Assembly: GCF_002099195.1 (NCBI RefSeq)
Contig: NZ_NBYX01000001.1
Span: 225,828-289,827 of the forward strand
DNA: 64,000 bases
Direction of reading: 5' to 3'
Origin: Burkholderia puraquae
Lineage (GTDB): Bacteria; Pseudomonadota; Gammaproteobacteria; Burkholderiales; Burkholderiaceae
This document shows positions 35,929 to 44,613 of this stretch, one piece after another. The notes below the pieces were generated by a model. The model ran no database searches and was not told the DNA's origin. It worked only from the letters and a program-made list of their open reading frames with translations. The position numbers and the translations under genes are program-made. The stretch's first letter is position 1. Every line of letters begins with the position of its first letter.

Positions 35929-36831
35929 ATGAAATACCATCAGCTGAAAGCGTTCGTCACCGTCGCGGAAGAGGGGAGCATTCGCGCGGCCGCGCGGTGC
36001 CTGAACGTGTCGCCGGCGGCGCTGACGAAGGCGGTCAAGGAACTGGAGATCGCACTCGGCGTGTCGCTCGTCGTGCGCACCGCGCGCGGCGTGCAGCTCA
36101 CAGCGTTCGGTCAGCAGTTGCAGGTGCGTGCGCGGCTGATCGTCGCCGAAATGCAGCGCGCCCGCGACGACATCGAGCAGGCACAGGGCGCGATGACGGG
36201 TTCCGTCTCGGCGGCGATCACGCCGGCCGCCGCGGTGACGATCCTGCCCGATGCGTTTCGCGCGTTTCGGCGCCGCTTCCCGGTGGCGCGTGTCAACCTG
36301 ATCGAAGGGTTTCCGGGCGTTGCGCTGCCGCGCCTGCACGACGGCTCGCTCGATTTCGCGGTGGCCGTCGTCGTGCCCGAGCTGCTGGCTGCCGAATTCG
36401 ATCACGCGGAGCTCTACGCGAGCCGTTCGCTGATCGTCGCCCGCAAGGGGCATCCGCTCGCGTCCGCCACCTCGCTCGCCGATCTCGTCGACGCCGACTG
36501 GCTGATGAACCCGTCGCCGGAGAGCTCGACGCAGGTGCTGTTCAACTCCTTTGTCGCCTATGGGCTGCCGGTGCCGGCGCGCGTCGTCGAGTGCCCGAGC
36601 TTCGGGCTCGCGCACAGCCTGATGACCGGGTGCGACCTGATCGCATCGATGCCCGAGCAACTGCTGCAGGGGGAGTGGGCGCGCGACCAGCTCGCGGTGC
36701 TGCCGATCCGCGAGCGCTTGCCGGGTGTCTCGGTGCAGGTCGTCACGCGTCGCGACAGCCCGCTCACGCCGGCCGCGGCGATGCTGCTCGACTGCCTGCG
36801 CGATTCCGCGCGGCGCAAGGGGCTGCGGTGA
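35929..36831 (+). CDS. LysR-family transcriptional regulator
   Basis: A 300-residue LysR protein. The N-terminus MKYHQLKAFVTVAEEGSIRAAARCLNVS and SPAALTKAVKELE form the DNA-binding domain, and the effector domain follows from about residue 90. The ATG at 35929 gives the standard family start, although the frame is open for another 15 codons upstream. It diverges from the M20 hydrolase/MHS transporter operon and most likely regulates it in response to the imported amide or its product. Confidence 0.93.
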   Translation: MKYHQLKAFVTVAEEGSIRAAARCLNVSPAALTKAVKELEIALGVSLVVRTARGVQLTAFGQQLQVRARLIVAEMQRARDDIEQAQGAMTGSVSAAITPAAAVTILPDAFRAFRRRFPVARVNLIEGFPGVALPRLHDGSLDFAVAVVVPELLAAEFDHAELYASRSLIVARKGHPLASATSLADLVDADWLMNPSPESSTQVLFNSFVAYGLPVPARVVECPSFGLAHSLMTGCDLIASMPEQLLQGEWARDQLAVLPIRERLPGVSVQVVTRRDSPLTPAAAMLLDCLRDSARRKGLR

Positions 36832-37040
36832 GCCGGTGCTCGCGGTTCGCGACCATCATTGCATCGTTATCCTGACGATCAGGTGTGTGGCGTTGCCGTC
36901 GTCAGACAGGCCCGCGGCTTGCACAGCGGGCACGCCAATCCGGTGCAAGCCGCGCGAGCCGGTATCATAGCGGCCGGCCCGCCGCTCCGGCCGGCCTCCA
37001 ACAACATCGCCATCCGGCATCCAGCAATCAGAGGCATCAC

Positions 37041-37361
37041 ATGACCAGTGCAACCCAATTCGACAACGTATCGGTCGTCAAGCGCGCGAACGTCTATTTC
37101 GACGGCAAGTGCGTGTCGCATACCGTGCTCTTCCCGGACGGCACGCGCAAGACGCTCGGCGTGATCCTGCCGTGCGCGCTCAACTTCGGCACGGATGCGC
37201 CCGAATTGATGGAAGTGCAGGCCGGCAAGTGCCGCGTGAAGCTCGACGGCAGCAGCGAATGGCAGACCTACGGTGCCGGCGAATCGTTCTCGGTGCCGGG
37301 CAAGAGCCGCTTCGACATCGAAGTGCTCGAGACGCTCGATTACGTCTGCAGCTACCTGTAA
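37041..37361 (+). CDS. ppnP: Pyrimidine/purine nucleoside phosphorylase (cupin fold)
   Basis: A 106-residue single-domain cupin of the former DUF1255 family, now PpnP. It phosphorolyses diverse nucleosides to base and ribose-1-phosphate in the cytoplasm. The family pattern is plain: [39 protein letters not shown], then GECKVKLDG-like [27 protein letters not shown] and [16 protein letters not shown]. Full length. AGAGG lies about 7 bases before the ATG. Single gene with a strong terminator. Confidence 0.95.
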
Positions 37362-37384
37362 CAGGCACCCGCGCAGCAAAAGAA

Positions 37385-37406
37385 AAGCCCCGCCGAAGCG
37401 GGGCTT
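37385..37406. terminator. Bidirectional intrinsic terminator
   Basis: AAGCCCCGC-CGAA-GCGGGGCTT forms a 9-bp stem with a tetraloop, flanked by an A-run on the left and TTGT on the right. It lies between the convergent genes ppnP and 37452-37787 and should serve both. Confidence 0.85.
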
Positions 37407-37451
37407 GTCGCAAGCGGATGGCGCCAAGGCCATCCGGAGCGCCTGTTCTCG

Positions 37452-37787
37452 TTACAGGCAGGCGTTGATGTCGCCGGCCGACGATGCATCGCCGCCGCGG
37501 AAACCGACCCAGGTCTTCGCGTTGCCGGCGTTGGCCGGGCGCACCACGGCGGCAGCGCCGTTCGGCGGTTGCTGGCCCGGCGCGTAGACGGCCATTGCGA
37601 GGCCGTTCGCCAGTTCGTACTGCGACGTCACTTGTTGCTGTGACTTGTCGGCCCACGTCTTGGCGATGCACTGCGCCACTTGGTCGGCGGGCTTTTGGCT
37701 TTGTCCCACGTTCTGCAGGGCAGAATCGGCTGCATGAGCAGAAAATGCCACGGTCAATGCGATGAGCGGTAAGTATTTCGCGTTCAC
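37452..37787 (-). CDS. Small secreted hypothetical protein
   Basis: A 111-residue exported protein. A clean signal peptide (to AFSAHA, about residue 19) precedes a mature part of about 92 residues with Cys in VAQCIAKTW and at the C-terminus DINACL, which could form a disulfide. The GTG at 37787 is the start: GAGGGAGATAAC lies just upstream and no ATG gives the signal peptide. The pattern QKPADQVAQCIAKTWADKSQQQV resembles small periplasmic proteins of Burkholderia with no assigned role. Monocistronic. Confidence 0.8.
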   Translation of the reverse strand: MNAKYLPLIALTVAFSAHAADSALQNVGQSQKPADQVAQCIAKTWADKSQQQVTSQYELANGLAMAVYAPGQQPPNGAAAVVRPANAGNAKTWVGFRGGDASSAGDINACL

Positions 37788-38267
37788 GTTATCTCCCTCG
37801 AGTCGTGATTGATTGAGTGGGATGCGCAGCAGGACTGCGTAACAGTGAGATCGCATCGGGCCAGCACGGTTCCGGCTATTCCGAAACAAGTTGTTAACGT
37901 GCTTGCCAAATGACGGCTCCGATGCTGTGCACTTTGCTGCGGCACGGCATGCATCGTGTGCGGCACGACGTCATGCGTTGCGTGGTCGGCGCGCTGCCTG
38001 GTCGTGTGGTGACGTGACGGTCGCGGCGAGCAGCATGTGTCTGCATGCCGTGCCGCGACTCTTTATTTGATCGCGAAGTGGAATGGCTGATTGATGGCCC
38101 CGTCGCATGAGCACCATGATGACAAACTTTCGCCGGTCGAATTGTTAACCAACTTTAAACAGGGAAAGCGGCGGAATGCGATGCGGCACGGGAGGGGCGT
38201 GCCGCATCGTGCAGCGACGTGAGGCGAGCGGGCCGCGCGCGGCGAGGCTGCCGCGCAGCGCGGTGGG
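37788..38267. repeat. Intergenic region with dispersed GCGGCACG inverted repeats
   Basis: This 480-bp stretch holds no supported gene. The 15-mer GCGGCACGGCATGCA at 37939-37953 recurs inverted and perfect at 38042-38056. The shorter TGCGGCACG occurs again at about 37959, and ATGCGGCACG-N7-CGTGCCGCAT forms a strong 10-bp stem at 38181-38207. The last may end the clc transcript, which stops at 38268 on the minus strand. Confidence 0.55.
38181..38207 (-). terminator. Stem-loop downstream of the ClC gene
   Basis: ATGCGGCACG and CGTGCCGCAT form a 10-bp perfect stem with a 7-base loop about 60 bp after the stop codon of the minus-strand ClC gene. A short TTTCCC follows on that strand. Confidence 0.55.
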
Positions 38268-40055
38268 TTAGCCGGCCTTGCGCGTGCCGATGTCGCGCAG
38301 GTCGGCCGGGACGATCGGGCGGAAGCGCTCGCGCTTCTGTTCGTCGTCGAAGTGTTGGAGCGCGGGCTTGATCAGGTCGCTGCGCGACACGATTCCCGTG
38401 ATGTGCATCGATTGCTCGTCGGTGACGACGGGCAGGCGCTCGAGTCCGAGCATCGCCAGTCGCGACGCGACGACGCGGCACGTTTCGTGCGCGTGCGCGA
38501 CCGCAGGCGCGCGGTTGGCGAACGCGCCCGAGATCGGCGTGTCGGCCGCGGCCTGTGCGCGCTGGGCATCGAGCGTCGCGCGATCGACGAGCCCGAGCAG
38601 GCGGCCGTTCTGCATGACCGGGTACGCGCGGTGCGTCTGCTTCGCGCTGAAGTACCGCGACTCGACGGTAGCGAGCGTCGCTGCGCCGTCGATCGTGACG
38701 AGCCGGTCGGTCGACGTCATCACTTCACCGATGTCGTGCCGCTCGAGCGGATCGACGCCGTATTCGCGATAGATGTGATAGCCGCGACGCGCGATTTTTT
38801 CCGTCATGATCGAGCGTTTCATCACGATGGTCGCGAAGCCGTGCGCGACGAGCGTCGCCGCGAGGAGCGGCAGCAGCGCATTGGCGTCGTGCGTGAGGCC
38901 GAACGCGAACACGATCGCGGTCAGCGGGGCGCCGAGCGTTGCGCCGAGTGTCGCGGCCATGCACACGAGCGGCCACAGCGCCGGGTCGCCGCCCGGCAGC
39001 ATCGGCGACAGCACGGTGCCGAGGCCGGCGCCGAGCATCAGCAACGGGGCGAGCACGCCGCCCGACGTGCCCGAGCCGAGCGCGATCACCCACATCACGG
39101 CCTTCACGATCAGCAGCGCGAGTGCGATCTTCAATGCGATGTGCTGATGAAGCAGGTCGCCGATCACGTCGTAGCCGACGCCGAGCGCGCGCGGCTCGAG
39201 CCAGCCGCCGATGCCGATCACGATCGCGCCGAGCGCAGGCCACCACATCCAGTGCACCGGCAGCTTCGCGAAGGTGTCCTCGACGCGGTACAGCGCAACC
39301 GACAGGCCGCACGCGAGCATGCCCGACAGCAGGCCCGCGACGATGCACGACAGCAGCGCGATGGGCGTCGGTGCGGCCGTGGTCAGCGGAAACAGCGGAT
39401 CGGCGCCGAAGAACACCGCACGGGCGAAACCGGCCACCGCGCATGCGAGCGCGACCGGCAGGAAGCTGCGCGGACGCCATTCGAACAGCAGCAGTTCGAC
39501 CGCGAGCAGCACGGCGGCAACCGGCGTGCCGAACACGGCCGTCATGCCGGCGGCCGCACCGGCGACGAGCAGCGTCTTGCGCTCGGCGGCGGTCACGTGC
39601 ACGCACTGCGCGATCAGCGAGCCCAGCGCGCCGCCCGTCATGATGATCGGGCCTTCGGCGCCGAACGGGCCGCCGCTGCCGATCACGACGCCGGACGACA
39701 GCGGCTTGAGGATCGCGACCTTCGGCGACATGCGGCTCTTGCCGAACAGGATCGCCTCGATCGCTTCCGGAATGCCGTGGCCGCGGATCTTTTCCGAACC
39801 GAAGCGTGCCATCATCCCGACGATCAGGCCGCCGATCACCGGGATCGCGATCACCCACGCGCCGAGCGTGTGGTTCGCCGGCGAACGGTCGACGAACGAG
39901 AACTGCTGGAAGAAGAACAGGTTCGTGAACAGATGGATCAGGCTCAACAGCACGAATGCGGCAAGCGTGCTGAGCAGGCCGATCCCGGCGGCAAGCAACG
40001 CGATCCTGGGCAGGCGGTCGTTGGTCGCAAAATCGCGTTTGTGCGGTGCGTTCAT
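38268..40055 (-). CDS. ClC-family chloride channel/antiporter with CBS domains
   Basis: A 595-residue membrane protein. The ClC core (about residues 20-440) contains PFGAEGPI, with the gating Glu of the GxEGP motif, and GSGTSGGVLAPLL. The C-terminal cytoplasmic part holds two CBS motifs: GEVMTSTDRLVTIDG onwards, and FANRAPAVAHAHETCRVVASRLAMLGLERLPVVTDEQSMHITGIVSRSDL. CBS pairs usually sense adenine nucleotides or ionic strength. The protein probably exchanges Cl- for H+. It lies 20 bp downstream of a MarR gene and should share its transcript and operator. Confidence 0.93.
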   Translation of the reverse strand: MNAPHKRDFATNDRLPRIALLAAGIGLLSTLAAFVLLSLIHLFTNLFFFQQFSFVDRSPANHTLGAWVIAIPVIGGLIVGMMARFGSEKIRGHGIPEAIEAILFGKSRMSPKVAILKPLSSGVVIGSGGPFGAEGPIIMTGGALGSLIAQCVHVTAAERKTLLVAGAAAGMTAVFGTPVAAVLLAVELLLFEWRPRSFLPVALACAVAGFARAVFFGADPLFPLTTAAPTPIALLSCIVAGLLSGMLACGLSVALYRVEDTFAKLPVHWMWWPALGAIVIGIGGWLEPRALGVGYDVIGDLLHQHIALKIALALLIVKAVMWVIALGSGTSGGVLAPLLMLGAGLGTVLSPMLPGGDPALWPLVCMAATLGATLGAPLTAIVFAFGLTHDANALLPLLAATLVAHGFATIVMKRSIMTEKIARRGYHIYREYGVDPLERHDIGEVMTSTDRLVTIDGAATLATVESRYFSAKQTHRAYPVMQNGRLLGLVDRATLDAQRAQAAADTPISGAFANRAPAVAHAHETCRVVASRLAMLGLERLPVVTDEQSMHITGIVSRSDLIKPALQHFDDEQKRERFRPIVPADLRDIGTRKAG

Positions 40056-40075
40056 CGGCGTGGAAAAAGCAAGGG

Positions 40076-40489
40076 TCAGTAATCGATCTGGGGAACCTGG
40101 AACGCGTCCTTGAGCGACTTCAGCTCGGCGCGATGCATGGCCGCGAGGCGGGCGAGCAGCGTCTCGCCGGCCGGCTCGAGGTGGACCTCGACCTGGCGGC
40201 GATCCGCTTCGCTGGTCTTGCGCTTCACGAGGCCGAGCGCTTCGCAGCGCGTGACCAGCGCGACGACGCCGTGATGCTGCGCCTGCAGGCGTTCCGCGAG
40301 TTCGCCGATGGTGGCCCATTCGCGATGCGGGTAGCCCTTGATGTGCAGCAGCAGCAGGTATTGCAGCGGCGTCACGCCTTCGCTTTGCGCGGCGCGCTCG
40401 GAGAAGCGCTCGAAGCGGCGCATCTGGTAGCGGAACTCGGACAGTTGCTGGAAATCGCTTTTCGCCAGCGCGCGTCGGGTATCGTTCAT
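40076..40489 (-). CDS. MarR-family transcriptional regulator (clc-linked)
   Basis: A 137-residue winged-helix repressor. The MarR fold is plain: TPLQYLLLLHIKGYPHREWATIGELAERLQAQHHGVVALVTRCEALGLVKRKTSEADRRQVEVHLEPAGETLLARL, where the recognition helix and the DRRQ wing are visible. It is the first gene of an apparent operon with the ClC gene. A dyad TATCACAACATGATA lies 40 bp upstream, and a nearly identical one precedes the HPP-family gene, which indicates autoregulation plus control of a second CBS-domain membrane protein. Ligand unknown. Confidence 0.93.
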   Translation of the reverse strand: MNDTRRALAKSDFQQLSEFRYQMRRFERFSERAAQSEGVTPLQYLLLLHIKGYPHREWATIGELAERLQAQHHGVVALVTRCEALGLVKRKTSEADRRQVEVHLEPAGETLLARLAAMHRAELKSLKDAFQVPQIDY

Positions 40490-40528
40490 CGGGAGTGGTC
40501 GGGCAGTCGGTTTCAATAGCGCGAAATA

Positions 40529-40543
40529 TATCACAACATGATA
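40529..40543. promoter_or_regulatory. Putative MarR operator (marR-clc promoter)
   Basis: TATCACAACATGATA has perfect TATCA/TGATA arms around a 5-base centre, in an AT-rich patch 40 bp upstream of the MarR start codon. In reverse complement the wider pattern is ATTTGTATCA-N6-GATATA, which is shared with the site at 41854-41868. Confidence 0.65.
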
Positions 40544-40620
40544 CAAATGGACGAATTATGGCGGAAAAATGCATTCCGCGTTGTGCCGGTCGTTACATGG
40601 CGCTACGTCCGCTGCATGCG

Positions 40621-41796
40621 TTACGCAGCCTCGAGCATGTGCGTCTGCCGATACAGGCCTGTGACGAGATCCGTCTGAGTAATGATCCCGACGAGCCGGC
40701 GCGATGCATCGACGACCGGAATGTGGTGGTGGCCGGAATGCGTAAACAGGGGAACGAGCGCGGTGATCGGCATCGTTTCCGGCACGCACGCGACGTCGCG
40801 CGTCATCACGGAGGCGACGCCCGTCGGCTGGCCGCCGAACGATTGCGGCAGCCGCGCGCACAGGCGTTGCCACAGCGGAGTCGGGCGGCGCAGCTGGCGC
40901 GTGAGGTCGGCGCGCGTGACGATGCCGGTCAGGCGGCCTTCGCCGTCGACCACGGGCAGCGCCTTCACGCGGTGGCGGTCGAGCAGCGCGAGCGCGGCCG
41001 TCACCGACGTCGACGGCGCGACTTCGATGGCGTTCTTCGTCATCAGGTCGGCGCACGAGAGCTGGCCGAACGTGCGCGTATAGGCCTGCATCTCGGTTTC
41101 GCGCAGCAGCGCTTCGAGATCGTCCGGATCGACGTCGAGCCATTCGCCGCGTCGCTTCAGCACCGCGTCGAGGTCGCCGCGCGTGAAGCCGCCGCGCGCC
41201 GCTGCGGCGCCGCCTGCCTGCGGTTTCGCGTCAGGCCGCACGCCGCCATGCGGATAGCGGTGCCCGGTCAGCGCGTGATAGGCGAGCGCGGCCGACAGCA
41301 GGATGGCCGATTGCAGCGCAATCGGCTCCAGCACGAAGCTGAACCCGAGCGAATGGATCGCCGGGCCGCCGACCACGGCCGTGAGCGCGACGGCGCCCGA
41401 CGGCGGGTGCACGCAGCGCAGCACGAACATGCCGCCGATCGCACCCGCGATCGCAACCGCGGCGGCCGTGATCGGATCGGCGATCCATTGCGCGCACGCG
41501 ACACCCACCGTCGCGGCGACGAGATTGCCGCCGATGATCGACCACGGTTGCGCGAGCGGGCTCGCCGGCACCGCGAACAGCAGCACCGCAGACGCGCCCA
41601 TCGGCGCGACGAGCAGCGGCACGAGGCCCGGCACGCCGGGCAGCAGCCGCATCGTCACGCCGACGGTCGCGATGCCGACGAGCGCGCCCGTGCACGAGCG
41701 CAGGCGCTCGCGCCAGCCCAGCGACATCGGATGGGGAATGAAGCTGTGCAGCCATTGCCGCAACGTGCGGCGCGACGAAGGGGAGCCTGACGACAT
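40621..41796 (-). CDS. HPP-family membrane protein with two CBS domains
   Basis: A 391-residue protein. The N-terminal half is the HPP domain with about five or six membrane helices and the name-giving motif CVHPPSGAVALTAV; relatives in cyanobacteria and plant plastids move nitrite, but function in proteobacteria is unclear. The C-terminal half carries two CBS motifs: LMTKNAIEVAPSTSVTAALALLD with LPVVDGEGRLTGIVTRADL, and MTRDVACVPETMPITALVPLF with IPVVDASRRLVGIITQTDL. Its promoter carries the same operator as the marR-clc operon, so it appears to belong to the same regulon. Confidence 0.92.
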   Translation of the reverse strand: MSSGSPSSRRTLRQWLHSFIPHPMSLGWRERLRSCTGALVGIATVGVTMRLLPGVPGLVPLLVAPMGASAVLLFAVPASPLAQPWSIIGGNLVAATVGVACAQWIADPITAAAVAIAGAIGGMFVLRCVHPPSGAVALTAVVGGPAIHSLGFSFVLEPIALQSAILLSAALAYHALTGHRYPHGGVRPDAKPQAGGAAAARGGFTRGDLDAVLKRRGEWLDVDPDDLEALLRETEMQAYTRTFGQLSCADLMTKNAIEVAPSTSVTAALALLDRHRVKALPVVDGEGRLTGIVTRADLTRQLRRPTPLWQRLCARLPQSFGGQPTGVASVMTRDVACVPETMPITALVPLFTHSGHHHIPVVDASRRLVGIITQTDLVTGLYRQTHMLEAA

Positions 41797-42158
41797 GGGC
41801 GGTAAGCAGTAGAAATGACAGCGCGGATGCGCGCAGCGACAAGCCTTGAATTATATCGTGTTGTGATACAAATTGTCGCGTCGCGCCAGGCCGTTGCACG
41901 TGCGCGACGTGCGTGTCTTGCAAAAACCTTTCATCTGATGAAAGTTTGCGGGCCGGGCAAGCGCGCAAATTTGTCTGCGGCGGCGTACAATTCGGGCCAC
42001 TGAATCCCCGTCATGCCAGAACCACGTACCCGATGCCCGCTCTCCCGCCTTTCTCCCGGCACGGTGATCGATTCGACGTGGTTCGCGGCTGCGTTCCGTT
42101 CCCCACCTGACGCGAGCGCTGCCGACGCCTCCCCACTGACTCCCCCGAAGCCAATTCA
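41797..42158. promoter_or_regulatory. Divergent intergenic region, HPP gene and LysR gene
   Basis: This 362-bp region has no gene. It contains the MarR operator at 41854-41868, a perfect 17-bp inverted repeat CTTTCATCTGATGAAAG at 41928-41944, and TACAAT at about 41987, which could be the -10 of the LysR gene. That would give the LysR transcript a leader of about 160 bases. Confidence 0.5.
41854..41868. promoter_or_regulatory. Putative MarR operator (HPP promoter)
   Basis: TATCGTGTTGTGATA. Its reverse complement, TATCACAACACGATA, matches the site at 40529-40543 in 14 of 15 positions, and the flanking ATTTGTATCA-N6-GATATA pattern is also conserved. It lies 58 bp upstream of the HPP gene start. 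Confidence 0.65.
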
Positions 42159-43127
42159 ATGGACATGCTCGAAAACATGCGCCTGTTCGTGCGCGTTGTC
42201 GAAGCCGGCAGTTTTACTGCGGTTGCGAAGGAAATCGATGCGACCACCGCGCAGGTGTCGCGCGCGGTATCGAACCTCGAAGCGCACGTACAGACGCGCC
42301 TGCTGCATCGCACGACGCGCCACCTCGGCCTGACCGAAAGCGGCGAACGCTATTTCGAGCGCGCGAAATCGATCCTCGCGGAAATCGACTACGCGAATGC
42401 GGAGGCGCGCAACGCGCTGCTGCGGCCGAGCGGCAAGATGCGCATCCATGCGATGACGGGGCTCGGGCAGAGTCATGTCGTGTCGTCGATCGTGCGCTAT
42501 CAGGAGGACAACCCCGACGTGTCGGTCGAGCTGACGCTCGCCCAGCGGATGCCGAATCTCGTCGAGGAAGGCTATGACGTATCGATCGTGACGGCGTCGC
42601 AACTGCCCGATTCGGGCTACGTCGCGCAGACCTGCGGCACGAGCTGCAGCGTGCTCGTCGCGTCGCGCGAATACCTGGCGCGCCACGGCACGCCGCAGTC
42701 GCCCGACGAACTGCCGAACCACGTGTGCCTGCGCCTCGATACGCCCGCATCGCCGGCCGGCGAATGGCGGCTCGAGCGCAACGATGGCGAGGAGGCCGTC
42801 TACGAACTGCAGCCCGCGCCGTTCCAGGTCAACGTGCCGGACGCGCTGTGCGTCGCGGTGCGCGCCGGGCGCGGGATCGCATGCGTCGCGCTGTATACGG
42901 TGCTCGACGATATCCGCGAAGGGCGGCTGATCCGCGTGCTGCCCGAATACCGGCTGCAGACGGTGAACGTGTATGCCGTCTACGCGACGCGCCGCTATCT
43001 CGACGCGAAGATCCGCACGTTCCTCGACCACCTGCGCACGACGCTCACGCCCGCGCTGGAGAACGACCTGCGCGAACTCGACCGGCTGACCACCGAACAG
43101 ACGCCGGGCGGCCGCAAGCGCGCCTGA
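42159..43127 (+). CDS. LysR-family transcriptional regulator (CrgA/PecT-like)
   Basis: A 322-residue LysR protein of the branch with start MDMLENMRLFVRVVEAGSFTAVAKEIDATTAQVSRAVSNLEAHVQTRLLHRTTRHLGLTESGE, in which helix-turn-helix and linker are very typical. The effector domain begins near residue 95. ATG at 42159 or at 42165 could be used; neither has a strong ribosome site. It is convergent with an MFS gene. A perfect dyad at 41928-41944, about 215 bp upstream, may be its own operator or one for the divergent HPP gene. Confidence 0.93.
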   Translation: MDMLENMRLFVRVVEAGSFTAVAKEIDATTAQVSRAVSNLEAHVQTRLLHRTTRHLGLTESGERYFERAKSILAEIDYANAEARNALLRPSGKMRIHAMTGLGQSHVVSSIVRYQEDNPDVSVELTLAQRMPNLVEEGYDVSIVTASQLPDSGYVAQTCGTSCSVLVASREYLARHGTPQSPDELPNHVCLRLDTPASPAGEWRLERNDGEEAVYELQPAPFQVNVPDALCVAVRAGRGIACVALYTVLDDIREGRLIRVLPEYRLQTVNVYAVYATRRYLDAKIRTFLDHLRTTLTPALENDLRELDRLTTEQTPGGRKRA

Positions 43128-43176
43128 CGACTCGCGCGGGCACACGCCACGCGAATCGCGGGCGCCGCGGCGAGGT

Positions 43177-44541
43177 TCATGCGCGCGGCACGATGCGAAT
43201 CCGCTCGAAGCGTCCCGCGAGCCATCCGTAGGCGGCCATGCCGAGCAGCCCGTGCGCGGCGACGAACCACAATGCGCCGGCGAACGAGCCGGTGCCGGCG
43301 ACGAAATAGCCGATCACGAGCGGCGTGACGATCCCGGCGATGTTGCCGAGACCGTTGAATACGCCGCCGCTCAGGCCGACCATCCCTTCCGGTGCCGTGT
43401 CGGCGAGCACGGCCCAGCCGACCGCCGCGAGCCCCTTGCCGAAGAACGCGATCGTCATCAGCGCGATCACGACCGCGTTCGACGACGCGCCGTTTGCGAG
43501 CACGAGCAGCGTCGCCATTGCCATCCCCACGACGAACGGCGTCTTGCGCGCCTTCGACGGATGCATGCCGCGCCGGATCAGCCAGTCCGACAGCACGCCG
43601 CCGAGCACGCCGCCCGTGAACCCGCAGATCGCCGGCAGCGCGGCGACCCAGCCGGCCTCCATGATCGTCATCCCGCGCCCCTTGATCAGGTAGATCGGGA
43701 ACCACGTGATGAAGAAGTAGGTGAGTGCCGTGATGCAGTACTGGCCGATATAGATCGCCCACAGGTTCCGGTGGCGGAACAGTTGCGACACGTCGTGCCA
43801 CGACACGCGCGGCCGCTGGCGCACGCGGTTCGCTTCGAGATCGACGAGCGCCCCATGCGCGCGCAGGTAGTCGCGCTCCGCGTCGCTCACGCGCGGGTGA
43901 CCGTGCGGCTCGCGATACCACGCGAACCACAGCGCGGCGAGCGCGATGCCGAGCATCCCCATCCACAGGAACACGTGCGCCCAGCCGAGCGCATGCGTGA
44001 GCCAGGCCATCGCGGGCGTGAACAGCACGACGGCCATGTACTGCGCGGAATTGAACAGGGCCGATGCCGTGCCGCGTTCGGCGGTGGGGAACCAGCACGC
44101 GACGATTCTCGAGTTGGCCGGAAACGCCGGCGATTCGACGAGACCGAGCATGAAGCGCATGACGAACAGCGCGAGCGTGGCGGACGCGCCCTGCACGGCG
44201 AGCCAGCCGACGGTGCCCTGCAGCATCGTGAAGCACGACCACAGCAGCAGGCTCAGGCCGTACACGCGTCGAGCGCCGAAGCGGTCGAGCAGCCAGCCGC
44301 CCGGGATCTGGCCGATCGCATAGGCCCACGCGAACGCGGAAAAGACGATGCCGAGCTGGACGGGCGTCAGCCCGAGGTCGTGCGCGACGCCGGTGCCGGC
44401 GATCGACATCGTCGCGCGATCCGCATAGTTGATGACGGTGACCGCGAAGATCAGCGCGAGAACCGCATAGCGGACGCGGCCGATCGTGCGCGAGGCGGCG
44501 GGTGACGCGGCGAGGGCGGCGCCGCTGGATCGATTGGGCAT
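43177..44541 (-). CDS. MFS transporter, anion:cation symporter family (sugar acid type)
   Basis: A 454-residue inner-membrane transporter with 12 helices. The ACS family (glucarate, galactonate and phthalate permeases) is shown by FAVTVINYADRATMSIAGTGVAHDLGL in helix 1, FSAFAWAYAIGQIPGGWLLDRFGARRVY, and MRFMLGLVESPAFPANSRIVACWFPTAERGTASALFNSAQY. GGAGACACGC precedes the ATG at 44541. It is 72 bp downstream of the 2-hydroxyacid dehydrogenase gene on the same strand; the pair probably imports and reduces or oxidises a hydroxy- or keto-acid under the LysR gene at 45666. Confidence 0.93.
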   Translation of the reverse strand: MPNRSSGAALAASPAASRTIGRVRYAVLALIFAVTVINYADRATMSIAGTGVAHDLGLTPVQLGIVFSAFAWAYAIGQIPGGWLLDRFGARRVYGLSLLLWSCFTMLQGTVGWLAVQGASATLALFVMRFMLGLVESPAFPANSRIVACWFPTAERGTASALFNSAQYMAVVLFTPAMAWLTHALGWAHVFLWMGMLGIALAALWFAWYREPHGHPRVSDAERDYLRAHGALVDLEANRVRQRPRVSWHDVSQLFRHRNLWAIYIGQYCITALTYFFITWFPIYLIKGRGMTIMEAGWVAALPAICGFTGGVLGGVLSDWLIRRGMHPSKARKTPFVVGMAMATLLVLANGASSNAVVIALMTIAFFGKGLAAVGWAVLADTAPEGMVGLSGGVFNGLGNIAGIVTPLVIGYFVAGTGSFAGALWFVAAHGLLGMAAYGWLAGRFERIRIVPRA

Positions 44542-44613
44542 GCGTGTCTCCTGGCCTCCGTCGCACGGAGGCATCTGGTGTTGTAACGGGGGCCGCCGTG
44601 CGGCGTGTGGCGA

